Below are positions 10,101-17,606 of a stretch of 64,000 nt of DNA, piece after piece. Position numbers and translations under genes: made by a program. The DNA is taken from positions 62,001-126,000 of the forward strand of contig CALKXJ010000004.1 of the NCBI GenBank assembly GCA_938003835.1, in the 5' to 3' direction. This DNA comes from an uncultured Bryobacteraceae bacterium. Lineage in GTDB: Bacteria; Acidobacteriota; Terriglobia; Bryobacterales; Bryobacteraceae. Within the stretch, counting starts at the first letter, position 1. The number at the start of each line of letters is the position of its first letter. The notes beneath the pieces are model-generated. The model did not search any database, had not been told where the DNA came from, and worked only from the letters and a program-made list of their open reading frames with translations.

Positions 10101-10322
10101 CCCGGCGTAATCACCTTCGAGCTCGGATGGGGACATTGGGCCTACGGTGCCTCCGACCAAGTGATCGACGGCGAGGTCATTCCCGGCGATCCGCGCCGGG
10201 CCGCCGGCATTCACGCCAATGGGGCCATGTACGTCGATCCTCACCTGCGCTCTCCGTTGAGCGATGTGGTGGGCGGCAGCGCCGTCTTCTACGACACCAA
10301 GGTCTACGTGGTGAAGGCTTAG
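7161..10322 (+). CDS. Molybdopterin oxidoreductase catalytic subunit, TtrA/ArrA-like
   Basis: A 1053-residue member of the DMSO reductase family; the frame is open further upstream, but ATG 7161 follows GAGGAGGG and gives a Tat-like signal (ARRELLKCGALLGGGLL). The Fe-S site is Cys67, 70, 74 and 119 (CLQCNTGC, ICPKGQAG). Cys273 in HTTVCQGS is the likely Mo ligand, as in tetrathionate, thiosulfate/polysulfide and arsenate reductases. The insertion IDPAHPDFGPKNNQFVF and the overall length fit TtrA best. The enzyme should act outside the cytoplasmic membrane with the Fe-S partner. No NrfD-type quinol-oxidising anchor gene or chaperone follows; the next gene is convergent ddl. The substrate is unknown. 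Confidence 0.87.
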   Translation: MKPNQTIQQEPFSEQLEPARRELLKCGALLGGGLLAALGRQASAQAGGSGRATRKPVEASDFIYSTCLQCNTGCEIKVRIQDGLAVKIDGNPYAPRPMDPHIDWGTPVSQAARLSAPICPKGQAGIQTAYDPYRVVKVLKRAGKRGEGKWITIPFDQAIDEIVNGGVLFPQDGGAPVTGLRDLYALRDPRLFSAMAADVAAIRDKKMTVAEFQEKYREHLDKLIDPAHPDFGPKNNQFVFNWGRLKGGRSDFFLRFVRDSFGSVNAHGHTTVCQGSIYFAGKSMADQPRGGTFTGGAKAYWMADTANAEFIIYWGANVLEGNYGPSLKVPKITRGIASGRLRVAVVDPRYSKIASKAWKWVPIKPGEDAALALGMIRWIIDNQRYDKRYLENCNRAAATADGEPTWSNAAWLVKIRPDGTAGAFLRASEVGLGGDADTFVCLRDGKPVAFKSDDAANPVEGDLFADTTIGNIRVKTGLQLLYEEAAKRTVFEWAEIAGVSARDVVALAQEFTSHGKRAVVEIHRGVSQHTNGFYNVLATMGALNTLIGNLDWKGGLVYGGGTYGESGGTGRPFQLGDHPAKITPFGIDIIRGGASYEKSTIFSGYPAKRPWYPLASDVYQEVIPSAGDAYPYPIKVLFLYMGSPVYALPAGHSLIPILLDTTKIPLFVCSDIVIGETSQYADYIFPDLTYLERWEFHRTHPSIVHRVSPVRQPAIPSPNETVRVFGHEMPISMEAVFLAIAERLRLPGFGPGGFGSTGDLCCPEDFYLRMVANIAFGDSSTGSDICPDASDEEVQTFLRARQHLPASMFDVERWSKPVGPDWWKKVIYVLNRGGRWWSYNEAWVGEQVKAKYGRLVNLYHEKPATLRNSMTGEYLSGVATYIPTRDSLGRPLEHKDAPFTLITNRSMLATKSRTISNYWLTAVQPENFIEMSNFDARRLGFRDGEMVYVVSASNPDAAWNLGHGKAKPLIGRLRLTDRLRPGVITFELGWGHWAYGASDQVIDGEVIPGDPRRAAGIHANGAMYVDPHLRSPLSDVVGGSAVFYDTKVYVVKA

Positions 10323-10334
10323 CCTAGCGCCGGC

Positions 10335-11309
10335 CTACCGCTCGTAGCGCAGCGCCCGGCGGCGCTCGTGGCGCTCGAGGGCGAGCTCGATCAGCCGGTC
10401 GAGCAACGCCGCGAAACGGAGGCCGCTCGCCTCCCACATCTTCGGGTACATGCTGATCGAGGTGAAGCCCGGAATGGTGTTGATTTCGTTGATGAACAGC
10501 CGCCCGGTCGAGCGTTCGAGCAGAAAGTCCACGCGCGCCATGCCCTCGCATTCGATCGCCCGGTAGCAGGCCAGCGCGAGCGTCCGGACCCGTTCGGTCG
10601 TCTCCGTGCCGAGCTCGGCCGGGATACGAAATTGCGCCTCGTCGAGCAGGTACTTGTCCTCGTAGTCGTAGAATTCGCGCGAGGGCAGGATCTCGCAGGG
10701 CAGGGAGGCCGCCGGCTGGTCGTTGCCCAGCACCGAGCATTCGATCTCGCGGGCATCGACCGCCCGTTCGACGACGATCTTGCGGTCGTAACGGGCCGCC
10801 AGCTCGAGCGCCGCCCGCAGCGCTCCGGGCTCTTTCACTTTCGAGATGCCCACCGACGAGCCCAGATTGGCCGGTTTGACGAAAAGCGGGTAGGAGAAAG
10901 CCTCCGGGTCGGCGCTGGCGAGGCTGTCGCGCCAGATGACCTGCCAGTCCACCACCGGCAGGTTCCGCTCGCGGCACAGCCGCTTGAAGACGTCCTTGTC
11001 CATCCCAGCGGCTGAGGCGAGCAAGCCCGCGCCCACATAGGCCAAATCGGCGAGTTCGAGCAACCCCTGCACGGTGCCGTCCTCGCCGAAGGTGCCGTGC
11101 AGCACCGGAAAGACCACGTCGATACCGGGATTCGCCCCCGGTTCGGGCAGGATCGGCCGCGGCTGCCAGCGGCCCTCCTTGGTGATGAAGTACTCGCTCA
11201 CCTCATAGCGGCTGCGGTCCAGGCCCGCCAGAATCGAGCGGGCCGACCGGATCGAGACCTCATGCTCGCCGCTGCGGCCGCCGTAGATGACCGCCACGCG
11301 CCGTTTCAT
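10335..11309 (-). CDS. ddl: D-alanine--D-alanine ligase
   Basis: A 324-residue ATP-grasp ligase that makes the D-Ala-D-Ala dipeptide for peptidoglycan. Landmarks are [15 protein letters not shown] at the N-terminus, [45 protein letters not shown] and the C-terminal [20 protein letters not shown]. Length is slightly below the usual 340-370 but all motifs are present. Its ATG overlaps the arginase stop (ATGA), so it is the last gene of a minus-strand operon. It ends 12 bp from the convergent molybdopterin gene. Confidence 0.95.
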   Translation of the reverse strand: MKRRVAVIYGGRSGEHEVSIRSARSILAGLDRSRYEVSEYFITKEGRWQPRPILPEPGANPGIDVVFPVLHGTFGEDGTVQGLLELADLAYVGAGLLASAAGMDKDVFKRLCRERNLPVVDWQVIWRDSLASADPEAFSYPLFVKPANLGSSVGISKVKEPGALRAALELAARYDRKIVVERAVDAREIECSVLGNDQPAASLPCEILPSREFYDYEDKYLLDEAQFRIPAELGTETTERVRTLALACYRAIECEGMARVDFLLERSTGRLFINEINTIPGFTSISMYPKMWEASGLRFAALLDRLIELALERHERRRALRYER

Positions 11310-12220
11310 AAGATTCGCTTGCCCATGGCCGACATGATCAGTTCGACGGCCAGTGTTGCCGTACGGTTGGACTCATCCATGATGGGGTTCACCTCGACCA
11401 CTTCCATGGAAACGAGTAGGCCGGCGTCGCAGAGCACCTCCATCACCAGGTGGGCTTCGCGGTAGGTGAGGCCGCCGCGCACCGGGGTGCCGACGCCCGG
11501 CGCCTCCTGCGGCTCCACCGCGTCCATGTCCAGAGAAACGTGGATGCCGGCCGTGCCGTCGCCGGCGATGGCGATCGCTTCGCGGATCACCGCCAGCACG
11601 CCGCGCTCGTCGATGTGACGCATGGTGAACGCCTTGACACCGGAGCGGCGCACGTGCGGCTTTTCGAGCTGGTCGACGTCGCGCACGCCGACCAAAGCGA
11701 CGTTCTCGGGCTCGACCAGGGGGGCAAATCCGCCCAGATGCGTCAGCGCCCGCGGTCCCATGCCCACGCAGCAAGCCAGCGGCATGCCATGCACGTTGCC
11801 CGAGGGGCTGGTCTCCGGCGTATTCATGTCGGCGTGGGCGTCCACCCAGATGACGCCGACCCTGCGCTGCTCGCGGCGCATGTGCCGAGCCACCCCGGCG
11901 ATGGTTCCCACCGCGACCGAGTGGTCGCCGCCGAGCACCAGCGGGAAGAGGCCCTCGGAGAGCACCCCCTCGACCCGCTGTGCCAGCCGCTTGCAGGTGC
12001 GCGCGATCTGCGCGAGATACCGGGCCTGCTCGCGGCCGACGGGCGAGGCCTCCGGCTGGTCGACGGCCACGTTGCCGAAATCGGTGACCTCATAGCCCAG
12101 CTCGGCCAGTCGCTGGTGCAGGCGCGCCACGCGAATCGCCGAAGGACCCATGTCCACGCCGCGGCGCCCGGCGCCCAGATCGAGCGGCACGCCGATGATG
12201 CCCACGCGCCCCTGCCGCAT
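11306..12220 (-). CDS. rocF: Arginase
   Basis: A 304-residue binuclear manganese ureohydrolase, predicted to cleave arginine to ornithine and urea. Metal-ligand motifs are [33 protein letters not shown] and [18 protein letters not shown]. The N-terminal [19 protein letters not shown] and the C-terminal [14 protein letters not shown] favour arginase over agmatinase. It lies 3 bp after asnS and overlaps ddl by 4 bp. Its neighbours handle amino acids (asnS, ggt, ddl), which suggests nitrogen and amino-acid turnover, though no urease or ornithine gene is nearby. Confidence 0.92.
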   Translation of the reverse strand: MRQGRVGIIGVPLDLGAGRRGVDMGPSAIRVARLHQRLAELGYEVTDFGNVAVDQPEASPVGREQARYLAQIARTCKRLAQRVEGVLSEGLFPLVLGGDHSVAVGTIAGVARHMRREQRRVGVIWVDAHADMNTPETSPSGNVHGMPLACCVGMGPRALTHLGGFAPLVEPENVALVGVRDVDQLEKPHVRRSGVKAFTMRHIDERGVLAVIREAIAIAGDGTAGIHVSLDMDAVEPQEAPGVGTPVRGGLTYREAHLVMEVLCDAGLLVSMEVVEVNPIMDESNRTATLAVELIMSAMGKRIL

Positions 12221-12223
12221 CGG

Positions 12224-13528
12224 CTACGGCCTCGTTCGGTAGAGCATGCGCGGGAAGGCGATCGTTTCGCGGACGTGTTCGACGCCGCAGATCCAGGCAA
12301 CGAAACGTTCAATGCCCATGCCGAAGCCGGAGTGCGGCACCGTGCCGTACTTGCGCAAGTCGATGTACCAGTCGAAGATTTCGCGCGCCAGCCGGTGCTG
12401 CTCGAGCCGTTCGAGCAGCAGCTCCAGCCGGTGAATGCGCTGGCCGCCGCCGACAATTTCGCCGTAGCCTTCTGGGGCGATCACGTCCACGCCAAGCACG
12501 ACCTCCGGGCGCTCCGGATCGGGCTCGAAATAGAAGGCCTTGATCGAGGCCGGAAAGCGGTCTACCATCACCGGCCGGTCGAACGCTTCGCCGAGGATCG
12601 TCTCGTCGGGTCCGCCGAAGTCGCCACCCCACTCAATCGGGCTGCCCTTCTCGCGGAGCAGCTTCACCGCCTCGTCGTAGCTGATGCGGGCAAAGGGTTT
12701 CTGCACGCGCTCGAGCCTGGAGGTGTCGCGCTCCAGCGTGGCCAGCTCCTGGCGCCGGTTCTCGAGCACCCGCCCGACGACGTAGACGATGAGGTCCTCG
12801 GCGAGCTCCTTGACGTCCTCGAGCGTGGCGTAGGCCATCTCCGGCTCCACCATCCAGAACTCGGTCAGATGGCGGCGGGTCTTGGAGCGCTCGGCGCGGA
12901 AGGTGGGGCCGAAACAGTAGACCTTGCCGAAAGCCATCGCCGTGGCTTCGTTATAGAGCTGGCCGGACTGCGTCAAGTAAACGACGCCCTCGTCGAAGTA
13001 GCGCGTCTCGAACAAGGTGGTGGTGCCCTCGCAGGCCGCCGGTGTGAAGATCGGCGTATCGACCAGCGTGAAGCCATGGTTGTCCAGATACTCGCGAATG
13101 GCGCGAACCACCTCGTGCCGCACCCGCAGGATGGCGTGCTGGCGCCGGCTCCGGATCCACAGATGCCGGTGGTCCATCAGGAACTCCACGCCGTGTTCCT
13201 TGGGGGTGATCGGGTACGGATCCGACTCCGGCACGCGCTGGATGAGTTCGGCGCCTTCCACGTCCAGCTCGTAGCCGCCTGGGGCCCGCGCGTCGGCGCG
13301 CACCTTGCCGATGACGATGAGCGAGGACTCCTGCGTCAGGTCCCGGAGCATCTCGAAGGTCTGCTCCGGCAGCGCGCTCTTGACCGCCACGCACTGGATG
13401 ATCCCCGTGCCGTCGCGCACCAGCGGGAAGATGACCTTGCCGGAGCGGCGCAGGTTATAAAGCCACCCGGGAATCTGGACCGTCTCGCCTACGTGGCGGC
13501 CGGCTTCGGCGATCGTGATGCGCTTCAT
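12224..13528 (-). CDS. asnS: Asparaginyl-tRNA synthetase
   Basis: A 434-residue class IIb synthetase that charges tRNA-Asn. The N-terminal OB fold covers about residues 1-110 ([20 protein letters not shown]). Class II motif 2 is [21 protein letters not shown] and motif 3 is [22 protein letters not shown] and the absence of an AspRS insertion domain support AsnRS. The C-terminus [10 protein letters not shown] is shorter than in typical AsnRS of gamma-proteobacteria (about 466 residues). The start overlaps the stop of the TIM-barrel gene upstream (ATGA). Presence of AsnRS means direct asparaginylation is possible. Confidence 0.94.
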   Translation of the reverse strand: MKRITIAEAGRHVGETVQIPGWLYNLRRSGKVIFPLVRDGTGIIQCVAVKSALPEQTFEMLRDLTQESSLIVIGKVRADARAPGGYELDVEGAELIQRVPESDPYPITPKEHGVEFLMDHRHLWIRSRRQHAILRVRHEVVRAIREYLDNHGFTLVDTPIFTPAACEGTTTLFETRYFDEGVVYLTQSGQLYNEATAMAFGKVYCFGPTFRAERSKTRRHLTEFWMVEPEMAYATLEDVKELAEDLIVYVVGRVLENRRQELATLERDTSRLERVQKPFARISYDEAVKLLREKGSPIEWGGDFGGPDETILGEAFDRPVMVDRFPASIKAFYFEPDPERPEVVLGVDVIAPEGYGEIVGGGQRIHRLELLLERLEQHRLAREIFDWYIDLRKYGTVPHSGFGMGIERFVAWICGVEHVRETIAFPRMLYRTRP

Positions 13529-14358
13529 CGTTCGTTCTCCAGCCGCTCGAACACCTCGAGCACGCGCGCGAGCGGATCGTGCATGCCCTCCACTTCACGC
13601 AGCTCGAGCAGGAGCGGATACTGGCCGTCGCGGGAGCGCAGCAGTTGCATGGTCTTTGTCCAGTCGATGGTCCCGCCCGGATCGAGGTAGGGGAACAGGT
13701 GTGCGTCCCGCGTGCCGTCGTTGCTGTGCAGATGCGTCGAGCGGATGCGCTCCTTCATGTTCTCGAACGCCGTCTCGACGCCTTCCATCATGTGGGCGTG
13801 TCCGGTGTCGAAGCAGTAACCGAGATTGAGATGCGTCGCCTCGAGAAAGGTATTGAGCCGCTCGGAGGTGCTGAAGCCGTTCGGAATGTTCTCGAGCAGG
13901 ATCTCGACGCCGCGCTGGGAGGCGAAGACCTTCAGATCCTCGAGGGAAGTGAAGGCCGCCTCCATCTTGTGCTCGTCCCACTCTTCGCCGGAGACGCCTA
14001 CGTGCTGGATCAGAAACTTGTACGGGATCCGCTCGGCGATCTCGAGCGCCCGCTTGATCTCGTCCACCATGGCGATGCGCCGCGGCTTGGAGGTCTCGGT
14101 GATGTTGATGACGGCATGCGGGCCCGAGCGGCCCCAGACGTCATCGGTGTACATGGGCGCATGCATCGACCAGACCTTGAGCTCGGAATCCCGGAACCAG
14201 TGCGCCAGTTCGTTGATCTGCGCGCGGTTGCGGTAGTCCAGGCTCTGGCGCGCGCAAAAGATCTCAACGGCCGGGATTCCGGCCCTCCAGATGCGGTCCA
14301 GCCAGACGGTGGTCAGCCGGTGGTTGACGAACAGGTGCGTGGAAAGAACGTGTTCCAT
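13525..14358 (-). CDS. Sugar phosphate isomerase/epimerase-type TIM barrel protein
   Basis: A 277-residue protein of the xylose-isomerase-like (AP endonuclease 2) TIM-barrel superfamily. Metal-binding or active-site strands are visible as [67 protein letters not shown] and [22 protein letters not shown]. These resemble sugar isomerases and epimerases, but the substrate cannot be assigned. There is no signal peptide. It is 14 bp from ggt and overlaps asnS by 4 bp, so it is in the same operon; nothing about the neighbours explains its role. Confidence 0.8.
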   Translation of the reverse strand: MEHVLSTHLFVNHRLTTVWLDRIWRAGIPAVEIFCARQSLDYRNRAQINELAHWFRDSELKVWSMHAPMYTDDVWGRSGPHAVINITETSKPRRIAMVDEIKRALEIAERIPYKFLIQHVGVSGEEWDEHKMEAAFTSLEDLKVFASQRGVEILLENIPNGFSTSERLNTFLEATHLNLGYCFDTGHAHMMEGVETAFENMKERIRSTHLHSNDGTRDAHLFPYLDPGGTIDWTKTMQLLRSRDGQYPLLLELREVEGMHDPLARVLEVFERLENER

Positions 14359-14372
14359 ACTCGCGTCTCGCT

Positions 14373-16037
14373 TCAGAAGCCGGCCGCCTTGCCGTGTCCG
14401 CGCCGGTCGGTAGCGCCCTCCAGCCGGCCCTCGTGCGCCATGATCGCCTCGACCAGGGCAACGCTCGAAATCCGGCTGATCCGGTGCCCGCGGCGAACGA
14501 GCAATTCAACCGTGTCCGGCGAGAAGCCGTCTTCCATGAACAAGGTGTCGGGCTTCCATTGGTGATGGAAACGCGGCCGGTCGACGGCGTCCTGAATATT
14601 CATTGTAAAGTCGACCACATTGAGCAGGACCTGGAGCACGCCGTTGATGATGCGCGCCCCGCCCGGAGCGCCCAGCACGAGAAAGAGCTTGCCCTCTCGC
14701 AACACGATCGTCGGCGTCATCGACGACAGCGGGCGCTTGCCGGGCTCGATGGCGTTGGCTTCGCCCTGCACCAGCCCGAACATGTTCGGCGCGCCGGGCT
14801 TGGCGGCGAAGTCGTCCATCTCGTTATTGAGCAGAAAGCCCAGGCCGGGCACGGCCACACCGCTGCCGAAGCTGCCGTTGAGGGTGTAGGTCAGCGCCAC
14901 GGCGTTGCCCTCGGGATCGACGATCGACAGATGTGTCGTCTGCTCGCTCTCCGCCATGAGCCCCTCGCCCGGCCGCAGCTCCTCGCTCGGCGTCGCGCGG
15001 TCCGGGTCGATCGAGCGGCGCCGCCGGGAGAGATAGCCGGGATCAAGCAGCCGCCCCAGCGGCACGGGAAAGTAATCCGGGTCCGCGAGGAACTCGCTGC
15101 GGTCGGCATAGAAACGGCGCATCACTTCGGCGACGAAGTGAATCGTCGTCGCCGCGCCGAAGCCGCCACGCTCGTAGCCGGAGCCCTCGAGCATGCCGAG
15201 CATCTGAAGCAGGCCGACGCCTCCGGAGGAGGGCGGAGGCGCGGTCAGGATCTCGTAGCCCCGGTAGGCGCTTCGCAGCACCTCCCGTTCAACCGCACGA
15301 TACTCTCGGAGGTCCTCTAACGTGATGAGCCCGCCGTGCTGTCGCATCTCTTGCGCCAGTCGCCGGGCGGTTTCTCCCTCGTAGAACTCGGCTGCACCGG
15401 CCTGGGCGATCCGCTCGAGCGTGGCGCCAAGTTCCGGCTGCACTAGCGGTTCGCCGGGCTCGTAGTAGTTGCCGTCTCGCTGGAAGATCCGACGGGACTC
15501 CGGAAACTCCGCCAGGTTTCTGGCCGTGCGCAGCGAATCGGCCAGGTGCCAGGAGACGGGGAAGCCTTCCCTGGCCAGGCGGACGGCGGGCGCCAGCAAC
15601 TCGGCCCAGCTCTTGCGGCCGTGCCTCTTATGCGCCAGCTCGAGGCCGCGCACCGTACCGGGCACGCCGCAGGCACGCCAGCCGGTGATGCTCTCGCCGG
15701 TGAGGCGGCCCTCGGCGTTGAGGTAGAGGTTGCGGTGTGCCTTCTTGGGTGCGCGTTCACGAAAGTCGAGAAACGCCGTTCCGCCATCGGCGAAACGCGC
15801 CAGCAGGAATCCGCCTCCACCGATGTTGCCGGCCGCGGGATGAGTCACCGCCAAGGCGAAGGCCACCGCCACCGCCGCGTCGATCGCGTTGCCGCCGCTG
15901 CGCAACACCTCGAGGCCGATATCGGCGGCTAGCGGCTCCTGGGCCACCACCATCGCGTTCCGGGCCCGGACCGGATGCTGCGCGGTGGCGGAAACCGCAG
16001 CAATCGCGGCGAGCAACAACCCCCCGAAGCGGCGCAT
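14373..16037 (-). CDS. ggt: Gamma-glutamyltransferase
   Basis: A 554-residue exported Ntn hydrolase that removes the gamma-glutamyl group from glutathione and similar peptides. A signal peptide (MRRFGGLLLAAIAAVSATAQ) precedes RNAMVVAQEPLA, VLRSGGNAIDAAVA and NIGGGGFLLAR. The autoprocessing site and catalytic Thr is the second Thr of QTTHLSIVD, followed by LTYTLNGSFGSGV and the C-terminal PTIVL and GAPGGARIINGVLQV motifs. Length fits the family. It lies 35 bp after rlmB; that gap carries TACAAT 9 bp before the coding region, so ggt may also have its own promoter. In a bacterium with BshA the physiological substrate need not be glutathione. Confidence 0.93.
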   Translation of the reverse strand: MRRFGGLLLAAIAAVSATAQHPVRARNAMVVAQEPLAADIGLEVLRSGGNAIDAAVAVAFALAVTHPAAGNIGGGGFLLARFADGGTAFLDFRERAPKKAHRNLYLNAEGRLTGESITGWRACGVPGTVRGLELAHKRHGRKSWAELLAPAVRLAREGFPVSWHLADSLRTARNLAEFPESRRIFQRDGNYYEPGEPLVQPELGATLERIAQAGAAEFYEGETARRLAQEMRQHGGLITLEDLREYRAVEREVLRSAYRGYEILTAPPPSSGGVGLLQMLGMLEGSGYERGGFGAATTIHFVAEVMRRFYADRSEFLADPDYFPVPLGRLLDPGYLSRRRRSIDPDRATPSEELRPGEGLMAESEQTTHLSIVDPEGNAVALTYTLNGSFGSGVAVPGLGFLLNNEMDDFAAKPGAPNMFGLVQGEANAIEPGKRPLSSMTPTIVLREGKLFLVLGAPGGARIINGVLQVLLNVVDFTMNIQDAVDRPRFHHQWKPDTLFMEDGFSPDTVELLVRRGHRISRISSVALVEAIMAHEGRLEGATDRRGHGKAAGF

Positions 16038-16072
16038 AGGCGTGATTGTACTATCGCGCTCCGCCGGCTCGA

Positions 16073-16819
16073 TCAGCCACCCTCATCTTCAGGAGCGGGA
16101 GCGCTGGCAGCCTGGCGGCGCCGGCGCCACTCGAACAGCATCACACCTGCGGCGACGGAGACGTTGAGCGAGGCGATCCGCCCGGCCAGGGGGATGCGCA
16201 CGAGGAAGTCGCAGCGCTTGCGGACGTGTTGATGCAGCCCCTTGCCCTCGCTGCCCAGCACGAGCGCGGCGGGCTCGCGCAACTCGACCTGGTCGTAGAT
16301 CTCCGGACCCCGCTCGTCGAGGCCGTAAATCCAAAAGTTACGCTCCTTGAGCCGGTCGAGCGCCTGCGCGATGTTCACCACGCGCACCACGGGGACCCAG
16401 GCCAGCGCGCCGGCCGATGCCTTTGCCGCGGCCTCGCTCAGGCCCGCCGCGCGCCTCTGGCCGATGACGACCGCGTCGGCGCCGGCCGCGTGGGCGGTGC
16501 GCACGACCGCACCGAGGTTATGTGGATCTTCGACGCCATCGAGCACCACCACGAGGCGCGCCGAGGAGAAGACCTCTTCGGCGTCCGCGTAGCGCTCCGC
16601 CGCGCCGACCGCCACAACCCCTTGATGGGGCGTTTCTGCTGCGAGGCGGTCGAGCACACGTTTCTGTTCGAAACGGACCGGGATGCCCCGCTGGCGGCAC
16701 AGATCGATGATCTCCTGCACCCGCGCCCCGGAGGCGCCGCGGGCCACCAGGAGCCGCTCGATGGGCAGGCCCGCGCTCAGTGCTTCGCGAACAGGGTGGA
16801 TGCCGGCCAGAATCTTCAA
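16073..16819 (-). CDS. rlmB: 23S rRNA (guanosine-2'-O-)-methyltransferase RlmB, TrmH family
   Basis: A 248-residue SpoU/TrmH-family methyltransferase, predicted to methylate G2251 (E. coli numbering) of 23S rRNA. The N-terminal substrate-binding domain covers about residues 1-75. The knotted domain has LDGVEDPHNLGAVVRTAHAAG, VLGSEGKGLHQHVRKRCDFLVRIP and SLNVSVAAGVMLFEW, the three TrmH signatures. Translation appears to begin at TTG (16819), with GAGGAA 9 bp upstream in the tail of the preceding gene; the only nearby ATG is out of frame. It follows the SYLF gene by 13 bp. Confidence 0.93.
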   Translation of the reverse strand: MKILAGIHPVREALSAGLPIERLLVARGASGARVQEIIDLCRQRGIPVRFEQKRVLDRLAAETPHQGVVAVGAAERYADAEEVFSSARLVVVLDGVEDPHNLGAVVRTAHAAGADAVVIGQRRAAGLSEAAAKASAGALAWVPVVRVVNIAQALDRLKERNFWIYGLDERGPEIYDQVELREPAALVLGSEGKGLHQHVRKRCDFLVRIPLAGRIASLNVSVAAGVMLFEWRRRRQAASAPAPEDEGG

Positions 16820-16832
16820 ACGCGACGGTTCC

Positions 16833-17498
16833 TCATCGCCGGGCCGAATGCTTGTTCAGCGTCTCGATAAAGCGCTTGGCGGGCTCGGGCACGGGAAAGT
16901 TCCCGCGCAGGACCTCGCGGTTCTCCAGGGTGCGCCCGTAGAGCTTTCGGTTTTCGCCGACGTCCTGGCGCAGCGTCGCCCCCTGAAGCGAGATGCCGGC
17001 AAAGGCCCCACGGGAGCGGGACCAGGAGAGGATTTCGGCCGTCATATACGCATCGGTCTGGGCGGCGGCTGTGCGTCCCACCGGGCCGGCGGCCAACGAA
17101 GCCTGTCCGCCCAGGGTGAACTGGCTCGACAGCAGCCGCTCGGCCCCCCGCTCGTTCATCACCAGCAGGATGATGTCCGCTTCCTTGCCTCCGACCTGCA
17201 AACCGAAGCTCCCGCCCTCGATGCGCACGGCCGCCGGCGCCGTCCAGCCCACGCCGTCCTTGTTGCGGCAACTTACAAAGCCGCGGCCGTACTGCCCGCC
17301 GAAGATGAAGGCGCCTTTCTTAAGCCCAGGCACTACCACCGCGCACTGACTCCGGTGGAGCAGATCCTCCGGGATCGAGGCGTCAGACATCGTCAGAGCT
17401 TCGGACAGGACGGTTGCGGCGGCCTCCAGCCGCTTGACATGCGCCGGTTGCGCCTGCGCCAGGATTGCCAGGGAAAACAGGCAGGCAAGTCGTCTCAT
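16833..17498 (-). CDS. Exported SYLF/Ysc84-domain lipid-binding protein
   Basis: A 221-residue secreted protein. ATG 17498 is preceded by GAGGAG at 6 bp and gives a signal peptide (MRRLACLFSLAILAQAQ); the frame is open much further but that part mirrors the oxidoreductase on the other strand. The SYLF domain is recognised by IPEDLLHRSQCAVVVPGLKK, FIFGGQYGRG, SFGLQVGGKEADIILLVMN and GPVGRTAAAQTDAYMTAEILSWSRSRGAFAG. SYLF domains bind phosphoinositides in eukaryotes, and the bacterial role is not established. It is the first gene of the rlmB-ggt-asnS-ddl run and diverges from the FAD/Fe-S oxidoreductase. Confidence 0.88.
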   Translation of the reverse strand: MRRLACLFSLAILAQAQPAHVKRLEAAATVLSEALTMSDASIPEDLLHRSQCAVVVPGLKKGAFIFGGQYGRGFVSCRNKDGVGWTAPAAVRIEGGSFGLQVGGKEADIILLVMNERGAERLLSSQFTLGGQASLAAGPVGRTAAAQTDAYMTAEILSWSRSRGAFAGISLQGATLRQDVGENRKLYGRTLENREVLRGNFPVPEPAKRFIETLNKHSARR

Positions 17499-17549
17499 AG
17501 CGTGCTCCTCCTCGGGTACCACCCTCAGTCTAGCACCCAACTCAGCCCG

Positions 17550-17567
17550 CGCCGCCCACCGGCGGCG
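17550..17567 (+). promoter_or_regulatory. Perfect 7 bp hairpin in the divergent SYLF/oxidoreductase promoter region
   Basis: CGCCGCC and GGCGGCG flank a 4 nt loop, followed by TTTCG. It lies between two divergent starts (17498 and 17607), so it could be an operator or an attenuating structure rather than a terminator of a gene. A TACAAT box at 17585-17590, a possible -10, lies 16 bp before the GTG of the oxidoreductase. No good -35 is visible. Confidence 0.35.
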
Positions 17568-17606
17568 TTTCGTAACCGGGCCGATACAATGTGGGGGAGG
17601 TTGGCC

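Noticed and set aside
11450-13690. 746-codon plus-strand frame across arginase and asnS
   Set aside because: It spans two strongly supported genes on the other strand and has no recognisable domain; its composition is typical of a shadow.
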